Positions 45,240 to 59,311 are shown, counted from the stretch's first letter. The stretch is DNA of 64,000 bases from RHKX01 sp963826475 (GCA_963826475.1 CAWGXC010000003.1:682001-746000); one strand, 5' to 3'. Notes: generated by a model not told the origin, from the letters alone. Program-made: numbers and translations.

Positions 45240-45485
45240 ATGAGTGAAACGAGACACAGAAGAAGCGCGGCGATCACCCGGATCGCCGACCGGATCGATC
45301 TGGCGATCGACCTGTTGACCCTGGGCCAGTACGGCCTGGAGCGAGTGCCCGTCGGCACAGCCGGAAGCGAGGAGTGCGGCCGGGCGAACCCGGCCGATTG
45401 GGAGGCTCCTCGGCCGGCCGGCCGCCGTGCCTGCGAGCGGCGCATGCGCCGCGCAGCCGTCGCCGCCACCGCTCCGCGGGTCTAG
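45240..45485 (+). CDS. Hypothetical 81-aa protein downstream of dnaE2
   Basis: I do not recognise this protein. It is basic and begins with a helical stretch RRSAAITRIADRIDLAIDLLTLGQYGLE, then a Pro/Arg-rich end. The ATG at 45240 is preceded at 7 nt by TACCTT, the leaderless pattern. The frame opens upstream at 45147, but the later start fits the promoter. It ends next to the convergent cyclase gene with no gap. It may be SOS-linked through the LexA-like site at 45199. Confidence 0.45.
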   Translation: MSETRHRRSAAITRIADRIDLAIDLLTLGQYGLERVPVGTAGSEECGRANPADWEAPRPAGRRACERRMRRAAVAATAPRV

Positions 45486-47060
45486 CTAGGACTTCGCCCC
45501 CGACTCGGTCCTGGGCGTAGCCACCCTGGTCGACTGGGAGCGCCCACGAAGCTCGACCTCGTCGCCGAGCTCCCAGTTTTCGGCCTCGCCGCCGGCCGCT
45601 TCCTCCAGCGCGGCCGAGGAAGCGAGAACGGCCACCTTCCGATCCTTCGCCAGATCCATCAACCGCGCGGCCTCATTGACCGCATCACCGATGACGGTGT
45701 ACTCGAACCGCTTTGCGCCGCCGATGTTGCCGGCGACGACCTCCCCCCAGGAAACGCCGATCCCGGCATCGATGCTTCCCACCTCCGCGCCGAGACGATC
45801 GACCATCTCGCGCGCCGAGGCCAGCGCGCGTCCGGCCGGATCGTCGACCTCCTGGGGTGCGCCGAAGACCGCCAGCGCGGCGTCGCCCTCGAACTTGTTC
45901 ACCCAGCCACCGTGCTCATCGACGGTCTCGACGACCACGCCGAAGAACGCGTTGAGCAGCTCCACCACCTCCGTCGCAGGCCGGCTGGAGGCCAGCTCGG
46001 TCGAGCCGACCATGTCGATGAACAGGATCGCGACCTCGCGTACCTCGCCGCCGAGGCCCTCTTCGCGCTCGAGGGCCTCGCGGGCCACGTCCTCGCCGAC
46101 GTGGCGTCCGAACACGTCGCGGATGCGCTCGCGCTCGCGAAGGCCGGTGACCATCTGGTTGAACCCGCTCTGGAGCAGTCCGAGCTCGCTGCCGTCATAG
46201 ACCGGCACCTCCACGTCGAGATCGCCCTCCCCCACCTCTGACACCGCCCGGCGAACGGAGAGGATCGGCGCGGCGACGACCCGCGCCGCGAGCAGGATGC
46301 AGATGAACCCGAAGATCAATCCGATGCCCGCAAGCGACAGGACCGCGATGGCGAGCTGGTCGCGGGTCAGGTCGTGATCGACGAGCACCGAGAACCCCAC
46401 CGTCGCCAGGCCGAACATCGGCACCCCGGAACCGAGCGCCCACGCCAGGATCGTCCGGAACGTGACACCCGGGAGGGCCGGATCGTCGAGCGGGCGAGCG
46501 GCCAAGGCCCGAACTGCGGCTGGTCGCGAGAGGCGCTCAGTGAGCAGATACGCGAGCGCCGATGTCGCGAGACCTCCGAGGAGGGTCGTGATGAGCACCT
46601 TTCGTCCCAGCTCGAACGAGAAGATCGCCATGTTGAGCCCGCCGAAGAGGACGGCTGCCAGGCCCCACAGGATGCTCATGACCAAGAAGACGTGCAGGGG
46701 CGCCCGCAGCAGATTGCGCTGCTCGGCGGGCGTCGGGTTTCGGTCCTCGTTCATCCACCGGCGGCTCGGGCGCAAGCGGCGCAGCGACCACACGATCCCG
46801 ATCGGCACCGCTACGAGGACATAGCCGCTGGCAACGGCGAGGTTGAAGATCGCCGGATCGCCCTTGCCGGGGGTCTCGGTCGGGATGACCCAGACGAGGA
46901 TCACGAAGACGATCGCCGTCCCGACCAGATTCGCGAACACGATCGCAAGCGCGGTGACCGCGCGCACGGCCGTGAGCACCGTTCCGTCGCTTCGTCGCTG
47001 GCCGGGCGGTCCCGAGGACGACTCGCGAACGCTTTCGGCCGTGGCGCTCGAGCCCTCCAT
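45486..47060 (-). CDS. Membrane class III adenylate/guanylate cyclase with HAMP domain
   Basis: A 524-residue protein. The N-terminal half has six hydrophobic segments between about residues 30 and 265, then a HAMP region (ILSVRRAVSEVGEGDLDVEV) and the C-terminal cyclase domain: VAILFIDMVGSTELA (metal Asp), NKFEGDAALAVFGAP (second metal Asp), VSWGEVVAGNIGG and EYTVIGDAVNEAARL. The layout is like the mycobacterial six-TM-HAMP cyclases such as Rv1264/Rv1318-1320 types. ATP versus GTP preference is not set. Start ATG 47060 lies 7 nt after TAGGCT, whose TAG is also the stop of the peptidase gene upstream. Confidence 0.9.
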   Translation of the reverse strand: MEGSSATAESVRESSSGPPGQRRSDGTVLTAVRAVTALAIVFANLVGTAIVFVILVWVIPTETPGKGDPAIFNLAVASGYVLVAVPIGIVWSLRRLRPSRRWMNEDRNPTPAEQRNLLRAPLHVFLVMSILWGLAAVLFGGLNMAIFSFELGRKVLITTLLGGLATSALAYLLTERLSRPAAVRALAARPLDDPALPGVTFRTILAWALGSGVPMFGLATVGFSVLVDHDLTRDQLAIAVLSLAGIGLIFGFICILLAARVVAAPILSVRRAVSEVGEGDLDVEVPVYDGSELGLLQSGFNQMVTGLRERERIRDVFGRHVGEDVAREALEREEGLGGEVREVAILFIDMVGSTELASSRPATEVVELLNAFFGVVVETVDEHGGWVNKFEGDAALAVFGAPQEVDDPAGRALASAREMVDRLGAEVGSIDAGIGVSWGEVVAGNIGGAKRFEYTVIGDAVNEAARLMDLAKDRKVAVLASSAALEEAAGGEAENWELGDEVELRGRSQSTRVATPRTESGAKS

Positions 47061-47070
47061 GGCCGGCAGC

Positions 47071-48249
47071 CTAGTCCGCCGCGCCCGACTCGACCGCGGC
47101 GAGAATCTCGCGTGCGGCCGACAGCGTGCGGCCGACACCGTCGGGATCGACGTTCTCCACCGTGTCCGTCGGCCAATGGAGATTCGGGATCGCGCCGTCC
47201 TGGATGCTCAGCGTGAGTGCGCGCCCTCCGGCGGCCAGCACCGGGCTCGCGTCATAGGTGAGACCAGCGGGTGAGTCCTCCGGAGCCATCCGCAGATCGG
47301 GGCGGCGCGCTGCAACCGCAGCGGCTGCGGCGATCAGGCGGGCGTCGGCCCGCCAATGGGTGATCACGCCCTCGCGGCGGAGGAACTTCAGCGTGCCACC
47401 TCCCCCGACGTTGTCGATGTTGAGGAAGAGCCACCCCGTGGTGGCGTGGGCGCGCAGAAAAGCACGCGAGCCGAGCGTCCCGGACTCCTCGCAGCCGGTC
47501 AGGCAGAGGACGACGCGAGTGCCGGCGAGCGGAGTGGCTGCCAGCTCCGTCGCGAGGGCGGCCGCGACGCCGCACCCGGAGGCATTGTCATTGGCGCCGG
47601 GCACGTCCTCTCCGATGAGCTCGCGTTCGATCAGCAACGCGATGCTCGCTCCCAGGATCCCCCGCCCGAAGTTCAGCGCACGGCGTACCTTCGGCCGGCT
47701 CGGCGCGAGTGGCTCCCCGATCGCGCCGCAGGCGACGAGAGCGCTGTTGAGCGTGATCCATCGTCCGAGCAGCCCAACGAGGCGTGGATGGAAGATGAGC
47801 CCGCTGCGCGAGGTGTCCAGGTGAGCCATCAGGCAGAGCGTGCGACGGAGCTCCCCGTGAGGCTCGATCGTGGCGACGACGTTCTGCGAACGGCGCCGGC
47901 TCAGTGCCGCCGAGAGCGGCGTTCGCGCCAGGGACCCCTCGCTCGCCAGCCCCGCGCCGGCGAGCAGGGCCAACGCGCTCCGGAGCTTCCACCTGCGGCG
48001 AGGGATCAGGGCGGGCGCGATTGCCGCGGCCATGATCAGGCCGAACGGCAATCCGAAGCTCGAGTACCCCGCGAAGTCCTCGAGATGAGCGTCGACGGCT
48101 CGGCTCGTCAAGCGATCGCGGACGAGCTCGGCACCAAGACGCTCCTCCGGGCCGGTGGGTCTGCGGGGCCCGATCTCCCCGGCGAGGAGCTCGACCCATT
48201 CCATCGGGTCGCTTCCGGGGACATGCTCGGAGGCGGGCGAAGTCACCAT
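47071..48249 (-). CDS. M28-family metallopeptidase, membrane-associated
   Basis: A 392-residue aminopeptidase-like protein. Zinc ligands and catalytic residues are in LMAHLDTSRSG, PGANDNASGCGVAAA, CLTGCEESGTLGSRAFL, and the distal His in NLHWPTDTVENVD. One or two hydrophobic segments (residues ~65-110) and another at ~155-215 suggest membrane attachment. The substrate is unknown. ATG 48249 follows TAGGAT by 6 nt, giving a leaderless message. Confidence 0.85.
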   Translation of the reverse strand: MVTSPASEHVPGSDPMEWVELLAGEIGPRRPTGPEERLGAELVRDRLTSRAVDAHLEDFAGYSSFGLPFGLIMAAAIAPALIPRRRWKLRSALALLAGAGLASEGSLARTPLSAALSRRRSQNVVATIEPHGELRRTLCLMAHLDTSRSGLIFHPRLVGLLGRWITLNSALVACGAIGEPLAPSRPKVRRALNFGRGILGASIALLIERELIGEDVPGANDNASGCGVAAALATELAATPLAGTRVVLCLTGCEESGTLGSRAFLRAHATTGWLFLNIDNVGGGGTLKFLRREGVITHWRADARLIAAAAAVAARRPDLRMAPEDSPAGLTYDASPVLAAGGRALTLSIQDGAIPNLHWPTDTVENVDPDGVGRTLSAAREILAAVESGAAD

Positions 48250-48286
48250 CGGGCGATCCTAGAGCGACACCCGGGGTCGGCCTGCG

Positions 48287-50593
48287 ATGCTAGGCCCGAT
48301 CGGCGGCGATGCGGGAGACAGCGATGTGATGGGTGCCGGACGACCTGCGGGGTCCGGCTTGGATCCCCCGCGCCCCACGGGCCCGCTGGCGGCCTACGCG
48401 CGATTCGTCGTCAAGGCCCGGTGGTTTCTCATCATCGGCTGGATCCTCGCGACGGTCGCAGCCGTCCTCCTGCTCCCCGACGTCAAATCAGCGCACACGG
48501 GCTCCGTCGGCGACCTCGTCGCCAACGACGCCGACGCGATCGACGCGGAGGAACGCTCCGTCGACCTCTTCAGGTTTCCGGTTCTCAGCCGGACGGTGAT
48601 CGTCCAGCGGCGGGAGGGGGGATTCACGCCCGCGGCCGCAGCTCGCATCTATTCCAGAGCCACGGCCATCGGACTCGGGAATCTGCCCGGGCTCGAGGCG
48701 ATCCCCTTCGCGCTCCCGGTCACCAACGATGTCGCCAAGGGCATTTCGATCGCAGCGGTGCCGCCGACCCGGCCGACGGCGGCGCTCACCTACCTCTTTT
48801 TCCCGACCGACATCGGGCCCGTCGGACGCACCGGGCTGGCGGAGCGGTTGGTCACGCGCTACATCTCGAGGCCCTCCGACGGAGAGGTCGGCGTGACGGG
48901 TGCCGTCCCGGCCCGAGCTGAGCAGGTCCGCAAGATCACCGACTCGCTCCCTCTCGTCGAGCTCGCCACGATCCTGCTGGTCACTCTTGCCGTCGGAGTT
49001 CACTACCGATCGGTCGGCGCGCCGCTCGCCAACGTGGTCACAGTTGCCGTCACCTATCTCGCCTCGGTCCACCTCATCGGAGGCGCTGGGCAGCTGATCG
49101 GGATCTCGGTTCCGGAGGAGGTCGAACCCGTCATGGTCGCCCTGCTGTTCGGCATCGTCACCGACTACTCCATCTTCTTCATCTCGAGGTTTCGCCAATA
49201 CGTGCTGGAGGGCGTCCCCTCCCTCCTGGCGGCCGAGCGCACCACCTGGGACCTGACGCCGACGATCTTCGCCGCGGGGATCTCGGTGGCCGCCGCATGC
49301 TCAACCCTCGTGTTCGCCCAGCTGGGCTTCTTTCAAGCGTTCGGGCCGGGAATGGCCCTTGCGGTGCTGGTCGCGATCGCGGTCGTCTGTACGTTCGTGC
49401 CCGCGGTCCTGGCGGTCAGCGGCGAGCGAATCCTCTGGCCGAGCCGTCGCCGGAGAGAGGCGGCGGATCCTTCGGCCGCAAGCCCCCCACTGCAGCGAAT
49501 CCGCGATCTCCGCGCCGCCCTGCTCGCCATCCCGTCTCGCCGACCCGTGCTCGTGGCCACGGCGTCCGCGCTGCCGCTGGTTGCTCTCGCCATCGCGGTC
49601 ACCGGCCTGGAGCTGGGCAACAGCGTGATCAGCGGTCTGCCGGCCGGGTCGCCTCCTCGACAGGCCCTGGCGGAAGCCAGGAAGGGTTTCGTGCCAGGGG
49701 CGATCTCACCGACGATGATCATGCTCGAAGGCGACTCCATCAGCGAGCGGCGACCGCAGCTGCGCCGGGTACAACGACTGCTGGCGGCGCGCGACAACGT
49801 CGCTGAAGTCGTCGGGCCGTCACAGCTGCGAGGGGACTCGCTCGACCTGGGTGCCGTGATCTCCCCGACCGGTGACGCCGTCCGCTACCTCGTCGTCTTC
49901 GACGTCAATCCGCTGGGCAGCCGCGGAATCGCAGCGCTGAGCGGAATCCGCCGGAACTTCGACGAGCTCCTGGCGAAGGCCGGGGTCGGGGACGCCAAGT
50001 TCAGCCTCGCCGGGGACACGGCCATCTCCGAGGAGACCGTGACCAAGACGCGCGACGACCTCGCCCGCATCCTCCCGCTCGCCGCACTGGCCGTCTTCCT
50101 CATCCTCGCGATCTTCCTGCGCGCCCTGGTCGCCCCTCTCTACCTGGTCGTCGCGAGCCTCCTCGCGCTCGCCGCGAGCCTTGGCCTGACCGTGCTCGTC
50201 TTCCAGGATCTGCTCGGCTTCGGGGAGCTGACCTTCTACGTTCCCTTCTCTGGGATCGTGCTCCTCATCGCCCTCGGCTCCGATTACAACGTCTACCTCG
50301 TCGGCCGGGTCTGGGCTGAGGCCAGGGAACAGCCCATTCGCCGTGCCGTGGCCGTCGCCGCCGCGCGAGCCTCGACCGCGATCACGGTCGCCGGCGTGGT
50401 GCTCTCAATCAGCTTCGCCCTGCTTGCGATCGTCCCCCTGCAGCCGTTCCGCGAACTGGCCTTCCTGCTTGCAAGTGGCCTGCTGATCGACGCCTTCATC
50501 GTGCGCAGCATGCTCGCCCCGGCCCTGATCACCATCTTCGGGGAGTCGAGCGGCTGGCCTGGAACCCGGCTGCGGCGAAAGGCGGGCTCCTGA
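48287..50593 (+). CDS. MMPL-family RND exporter
   Basis: A 768-residue membrane protein with the MmpL/YdfJ layout: TM1 (ARWFLIIGWILATVAAVLLL), an extracytoplasmic loop, five TMs with LFGIVTDYSIFFISRFRQYV (proton-relay Asp-Tyr pair), then a second half with the same plan, including LIALGSDYNVYLVGRVWAEA. MMPL exporters move lipids or hydrophobic drugs. The start may be 48287 or an in-frame ATG at 48329. The stop TGATG overlaps the MFS gene start by one base. Confidence 0.88.
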   Translation: MLGPIGGDAGDSDVMGAGRPAGSGLDPPRPTGPLAAYARFVVKARWFLIIGWILATVAAVLLLPDVKSAHTGSVGDLVANDADAIDAEERSVDLFRFPVLSRTVIVQRREGGFTPAAAARIYSRATAIGLGNLPGLEAIPFALPVTNDVAKGISIAAVPPTRPTAALTYLFFPTDIGPVGRTGLAERLVTRYISRPSDGEVGVTGAVPARAEQVRKITDSLPLVELATILLVTLAVGVHYRSVGAPLANVVTVAVTYLASVHLIGGAGQLIGISVPEEVEPVMVALLFGIVTDYSIFFISRFRQYVLEGVPSLLAAERTTWDLTPTIFAAGISVAAACSTLVFAQLGFFQAFGPGMALAVLVAIAVVCTFVPAVLAVSGERILWPSRRRREAADPSAASPPLQRIRDLRAALLAIPSRRPVLVATASALPLVALAIAVTGLELGNSVISGLPAGSPPRQALAEARKGFVPGAISPTMIMLEGDSISERRPQLRRVQRLLAARDNVAEVVGPSQLRGDSLDLGAVISPTGDAVRYLVVFDVNPLGSRGIAALSGIRRNFDELLAKAGVGDAKFSLAGDTAISEETVTKTRDDLARILPLAALAVFLILAIFLRALVAPLYLVVASLLALAASLGLTVLVFQDLLGFGELTFYVPFSGIVLLIALGSDYNVYLVGRVWAEAREQPIRRAVAVAAARASTAITVAGVVLSISFALLAIVPLQPFRELAFLLASGLLIDAFIVRSMLAPALITIFGESSGWPGTRLRRKAGS

Positions 50594-51933
50594 TGGACAT
50601 CCGCACGCGAGAGCTCGCGCTGGCGCTGAGCGTCGGCGTGGTGCTGGCGGATTCGTCGATCGTGACCCTCGCCCTGCCCGACATCCTGCGCGACTTCGAC
50701 TCGTCCGTCGTCGGCGTGTCCTGGGTGCTCACCGCGTTCAATCTCGTTCTTGCGATCTCCATCCTCCCCGCCGCCAGGCTGGCCGCGGATCGCCCACGCT
50801 CAGGCTGGACGGCGGGGCTGATCCTGTTCACGCTCGCTTCCGTCACCTGCGCGCTCGCGAACACCGGGGGCCTGCTGATCGGTGCTCGCGTTCTTCAGGC
50901 CATCGGGGGCGGGCTGACGGTGGCTTGCGCAATCGAGCTGCTCGCGCGATCTCGGGGCAGGCACGACCTCGCCGCTCCGTTCTGGGGAGCGGCCGGCACG
51001 ATCGGCGTTGCGATCGGTCCCGCCGCCGGTGGCGTGCTCACGGAGCTCTTCAGCTGGCGGGCCATCTTCGCCGTGCAGATTCCCATGCTGCTGCTGATTC
51101 CGATCCTCTCCGGCTTTCGGATGCCGCGCGCCGAACCCGGGGCGCCCGGCCGGCTCGACCTCCGGCCGGAGGTCGCTCTGGCGCTGCTCTCGGCCGGCCT
51201 CACGGGCGCGTTGTTCCTCCTCGTCATCCTGCTCACCGAGGGGTGGGGCATATCACCGCTCGGGGCGGCCGGGACCGTCTCCGCCATCCCCATCGCCGCG
51301 CTCGCAGGCCGACGGCTCGCTCGCCGGGCGGGTCCACCGATAGCGGCCGCGCTCGCGGGCTGCATAGCCGTCGCTGGTGGCCTTGGCGCGCTGGCGGTCC
51401 TGCCCGGCGCCTCATTCGCGCTCACCCTTCAGCCGCAGGCCCTGATCGGCATCGGTCTCGCTCTGGCTCTCCCCGTCCTGACGATGGCTGCGGTCGGCGG
51501 GAGGGATCCGCAGGGAACTCGCGCCGCCTCGACGATCGCCGCCCGGCACCTGGGCATCGTGGTCGGGATCCTGATACTCGCTCCGATCCTTTCCTCTCAA
51601 CTCACCCAGCAGCGAAACGCCGCACAGGATTCGAGCACGGCCCTGCTCCTCGACGCACCGCTCCCGCCGGACACGAAGATCGCCCTGGCGACGGCCATCG
51701 GAGGCGAGATCGAGGCAGCCGAGGGACGCCTCCCTCGGATCGCGCCGGCGTTCGACTCCGTCAGCCCCCCGCCGGAGTCCGCCGACGCCTACGCGCAACT
51801 CCGCGGCGAGGTCCAGAATCAAATCGAGCGCGCAGCGACGAGCGCCTTCAGCCTCCCCTTCCTCGCGGCCGCGACGTTCTCGCTCCTCTCACTGATCCCC
51901 ACGGCGATGCTGATCCGGCGGAGGGAACCGTGA
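50593..51933 (+). CDS. MFS transporter, DHA2 drug-exporter type
   Basis: A 446-residue permease with 12 or more hydrophobic segments. The motif VVLADSSIVTLALPDILRDF matches the DHA2 TM1 signature, and RVLQAIGGGLTVACAIELLA with AAGTIGVAIGPAAGGVL gives the TM4-5 antiporter motif. It is coupled to the MMPL gene before it and to a small secreted-type gene after it, suggesting a combined export operon. Confidence 0.87.
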   Translation: MDIRTRELALALSVGVVLADSSIVTLALPDILRDFDSSVVGVSWVLTAFNLVLAISILPAARLAADRPRSGWTAGLILFTLASVTCALANTGGLLIGARVLQAIGGGLTVACAIELLARSRGRHDLAAPFWGAAGTIGVAIGPAAGGVLTELFSWRAIFAVQIPMLLLIPILSGFRMPRAEPGAPGRLDLRPEVALALLSAGLTGALFLLVILLTEGWGISPLGAAGTVSAIPIAALAGRRLARRAGPPIAAALAGCIAVAGGLGALAVLPGASFALTLQPQALIGIGLALALPVLTMAAVGGRDPQGTRAASTIAARHLGIVVGILILAPILSSQLTQQRNAAQDSSTALLLDAPLPPDTKIALATAIGGEIEAAEGRLPRIAPAFDSVSPPPESADAYAQLRGEVQNQIERAATSAFSLPFLAAATFSLLSLIPTAMLIRRREP

Positions 51934-52481
51934 ACCGGCTCCACAGGGCTCCAATGGCCGCGCTGGCCGCCTCGATCGGCTTGATCGCCGTCTACCTCGC
52001 CTTCGGGGGTGCGTCCTTCACGCCCGCCCCGGTCAATGATCCGTGTCAGCCCCGCGATGTGACGCTGACGCAGCAACGGGACCTGTTCGAGGGAATCGCA
52101 CTATCGGCGCTCGATGGCGCCGCCTGCGACCTGCAGGTAACCCGCGAGCAGCTCACCCTCGCCCTCGCCTCACAGGAAGCCACCCAGCAGTTCGCCGCAC
52201 AACGCGGAATCGGCGAATCCGACGTCGAAGACGCAGTCAGGGCGGGCCTCGTCAGGGCGGTCGATGACCAAGCCGCCGCCGGCAACGTCGACGGCTTCGA
52301 GGAAGCCGCTCTCCGGACGATCGCCGAAAACGTCCCGGTTGGGACACTCATCGGGGCCTTGAACTCGTTGCCGGGCGACAACAGCATCCAATCTCTTCTC
52401 GGCAAGCTCGGATCGCTTCAGGACCTCGGCCTTCCCGGGCTTCCCAGCATCGACGACCTGCGCGGCCTGCTCGGAGGCTGA
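51930..52481 (+). CDS. Hypothetical membrane-anchored/exported protein, 183 aa
   Basis: I do not recognise this protein. It has an N-terminal hydrophobic segment (PMAALAASIGLIAVYLAFGG, residues 8-27), two Cys residues in the mature part that could form a disulfide, a helical region with LTLALASQEATQQFAAQRGI, and a C-terminal Leu/Gly/Asp repeat-like part. The GTG at 51930 overlaps the MFS stop (GTGA) and follows GGAGGGAA. It may be a periplasmic helper of the two exporters. Confidence 0.65.
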   Translation: MNRLHRAPMAALAASIGLIAVYLAFGGASFTPAPVNDPCQPRDVTLTQQRDLFEGIALSALDGAACDLQVTREQLTLALASQEATQQFAAQRGIGESDVEDAVRAGLVRAVDDQAAAGNVDGFEEAALRTIAENVPVGTLIGALNSLPGDNSIQSLLGKLGSLQDLGLPGLPSIDDLRGLLGG

Positions 52482-52512
52482 CCGCAACGATTGAAGGGCC
52501 CTGAACGACGAA

Positions 52513-52541
52513 GAGCCGCTCCAGCATGGCTGGAGCGGCTC
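52513..52541. terminator. Strong bidirectional hairpin terminator of the rRNA operon and exporter operon
   Basis: GAGCCGCTCCAGC (52513-52525) and GCTGGAGCGGCTC (52529-52541) form a perfect 13-bp stem around ATG. It lies 20 nt past the end of 5S rRNA on the minus strand and 31 nt past the exporter operon on the plus strand. There is no U-run, as is common in high-GC genomes. Confidence 0.8.
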
Positions 52542-52560
52542 AACTCGTCATACGAAGAAC

Positions 52561-52675
52561 CGGCGGCGACCTACTCTCCCAGGCGGTTTCCCACCAAGTA
52601 CCATCGGCGCAGAGGGGCTTAACGGCTCTGTTCGGAATGGGAAGAGGTGTATCCCCCTCGCTATTGCCACCGAAA
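52561..52675 (-). rRNA. rrf: 5S ribosomal RNA
   Basis: On the minus strand the sequence starts near TTTCGGTGGCAATAGCG, has the conserved CCCATTCCGAACAGAGCCGTT loop B/C region (within 20 nt blocks) and ends with GAGAGTAGGTCGCCGCCGG. Ends are placed by helix I pairing and may be off by a few bases. It is the last gene in the rRNA operon. Confidence 0.93.
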
Positions 52676-52742
52676 TTGTTCGAGACCGCGAAGGCGTCCG
52701 GACGCGACGAAGTCACGTCCGAGCGCCTCGCCGTCCGGCGAG

Positions 52743-52757
52743 GCTTGAAAACTGCAC
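52743..52757 (-). other. 3' arm of the 23S rRNA processing stem
   Basis: GCTTGAAAACTGCAC here is the exact reverse complement of GTGCAGTTTTCAAGC at 55862-55876. The pair encloses the 23S gene and would form a 15-bp stem in the precursor, a likely RNase III site. Confidence 0.75.
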
Positions 52758-52794
52758 GCAGGCCAACTCAAGAAACTCAGGTAATAGATAAACG

Positions 52795-55793
<2,999 letters not shown>

Positions 55794-56075
55794 CGGTGAG
55801 CCCATTGACGTTTGCATAGTTCGCCAATGGGGTCTATTACCCATTCTTACTTTTGGCCTTTGTGCAGTTTTCAAGCATCGCCGATGACGGCCGGCGGGGG
55901 ATTCCCGCCACGCGGTCTCTGAGAACTGAGCAGCACTTCGGCAGGAGCATCGTTTTAGGCTCCTGCGCAAACAAGTCCAGTCGACATTTCAGGAACAGAC
56001 CTCGAACTAACTGCGTTCGAAGCCTGGACTCCTCAGACTCGGCCGACGAATCGACCGAACCCATAGAGCTCCCTA
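55794..56075 (-). other. 16S-23S spacer without tRNA genes, with processing-stem arms
   Basis: The 282-nt spacer has no tRNA (no T-loop or acceptor pairing found). It holds the 23S 5' stem arm GTGCAGTTTTCAAGC (55862-55876) and the 16S 3' stem arm AACTGAGCAGC (55924-55934), whose partner GCTGCTCAGTT is at 57839-57849, upstream of 16S. Nothing else was seen. Confidence 0.75.
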
Positions 56076-57624
<1,549 letters not shown>

Positions 57625-57922
57625 AATGACTCGTGGGGTTTCAATCCTCACCTGCAGGTCATGCGAAGTGAGGCTCCACTGTCTTACTGAGAGTCGTCAT
57701 GCTTTGGCTATTGGCCGCCGCTTACACGTGCGACGACCGACATGACAGGTTCATGTTTAAAGGCCCGGTCATGCCGCTGGCGACAGACCGGGTTGGACTC
57801 GATGCATCAAACGAGGACGAATCCTCGTAGATACATGCGCTGCTCAGTTTTCAAAGACCGTTGCGGCCCGACTCGGGGTATATCCCGCAGCCAGGCCGGC
57901 ACGCCTCGGAGGCGGAGCGGGG
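57625..57922 (-). other. rRNA operon leader
   Basis: About 300 nt between the promoter and 16S. It holds the 16S 5' processing-stem arm (57839-57849). It holds no gene; the short frames here are chance. Confidence 0.6.
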
Positions 57923-57951
57923 AGTATAGGGATCGGGCCGCGCCGTGTCGA
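57923..57951 (-). promoter_or_regulatory. rRNA operon promoter
   Basis: On the minus strand TCGACA (57946-57951), a 17-bp spacer and TATACT (57923-57928) give a near-consensus sigma-70-type promoter. It lies 24 nt past the tyrS stop codon and about 300 nt upstream of 16S. Confidence 0.7.
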
Positions 57952-57974
57952 GCGATTCGGACGAGATCGGCTGC

Positions 57975-59149
57975 TCAGCCCGCTGTCAGCCTCAGAAAGC
58001 GCCGCTTGCCGAGCTGCAGGACGCGTCCCGCGAGCTCGCCGGCCGGCATGTCGAGGCGATCGCCGGCGAGCGGAGCTGCCATCGAGTCGGACCGCCCCCT
58101 GCTCGAGCATCCGCCGCGCTTCGCTGCCGCTGATCCCGAACGCCCTCGCGCAGCAGGCTGGGCAGGTGGACGTCGCCCTGAAGCGGCGAGCGCGTGAGCC
58201 GGGATGTCGTCGGGGATTCCGCGGTCGAGGTGGATGCGGTCGAAGTGGGCCTCGGCCTCCTCCCCGCTCCCGCTGCCGGCGAAGCGGTCACAGATGCGGC
58301 GGGCGAGGTCGCGCTTGGCCTCCACCGGTGGACGGCTGCGGTCGAGCGGTCTCGCCGGCCAGCAGCTCCCAGTAGAGGGGCATGGCGTCGTCGGGGACGC
58401 TCATCAGCTTGCCGAAGATCTCCTCCGGCCGGCTCGTCGACGCCGACGTAGTTGTCGAGGGTCTTGCTCATCTTGCGGACGCCGTCGGTCCCGGGAAGGA
58501 TCGGCATGGTCATCACGGCCTGCGGGCGCTGCCCGAACGAGGCCTGAACGTCACGGGCGAAGAGCAGGTTGAACTTCTGCTCGGTGCCGCCGAGCTCGAG
58601 GTCGGATCGCACCGCAACCGAGTCGTAGCCCTGCATGACCGGGTAGAGCAGCTCCAGCAGCGAGATCGGCTGCGACGCCGCCATCCGCTTGGTGAAGTCG
58701 TCGCGCTCGAGCAGCCGCGCAACGGTGAAGCGGCGGGCGAGCGTCGAACAGCTCGGAGGTCGCCATCTCGAGCCACTCGCTGTTGAAGCGGACCTCGGTC
58801 AGATCAGGGTCGAGGACCTTGAAGGCCTGCTCGGTGAAGGTCTTGGCGTTGGCGTCGATCTGCTCGTCGTCGAGCTCCGGCCGCAGGTTGCTGCGGCCGC
58901 TCGGATCGCCGACCCGGGCGGTGTAGTCGCCGATGATCATCACCGCGACGTGCCCGGCCTCCTGGAACTGGCGCAGCTTCTCCAGCACGACGCACGTGGC
59001 CGAGGTGAATGTCGGGGGCGGTCGGGTCGATCCCGAGCTTGACCCGCATGGGCTCCCCGCCGTCGAGCCGGCGCGCGAGCTCCCCGGCGGGCAGCGCAGT
59101 CGACCGCTCCGAGCGCGAGGCGGGCGGCCTCGGACTCGAAATCCGGCAT
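57975..59149 (-). pseudogene. tyrS: Tyrosyl-tRNA synthetase gene broken by about eight apparent +1 frameshifts
   Basis: Read across frames, the minus strand encodes a whole TyrS of about 390 residues: N-terminal PDFESEAARLALGAV, KLGIDPTAPDIHLGH (HIGH-class motif), LEKLRQFQEAGHVAVMIIGD, ARVGDPSGRS, LLYPVMQGYDSVAV, GTEQKFNLL, RKMSKTLDNYVGVDEP (KMSKS motif), PDDIPAH, then a C-terminal S4-like domain LDMPAGELAGRVLQLGKRRF. Single extra bases are needed to be removed near 59081-59100, 58988-59001, 58741-58745, 58425-58433, 58330-58350, 58175-58190, 58141-58146 and 58072-58083. Since TyrS is essential and every motif is intact, sequencing or assembly error is more likely than decay. TAGCAT 8 nt before the ATG at 59149 suggests a leaderless start. 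Confidence 0.85.
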
Positions 59150-59311
59150 GCGGGCCAATGCTAGACTCGCGCCGCCCCGGAGCGAGGACACGCGGAAAAG
59201 CCGCGGCAGGACGCGAGGCTCGGACCGGATGTCGAGCCACCCGAAACCGACCGATGCGAACCCCGCGCGGTCATCCTGTAGCTGACGTCCCGCCCCACCG
59301 AGCAGTCAACT

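Noticed and set aside
55794..56075. tRNA-Ile or tRNA-Ala genes in the rRNA spacer
   Set aside because: No T-loop consensus and no acceptor-stem pairing were found on either strand.
58933..59311. Upstream extension of the PBP frame
   Set aside because: It is antisense to tyrS and is not PBP-like; the PBP N-terminus is better placed at the TTG at 59312.
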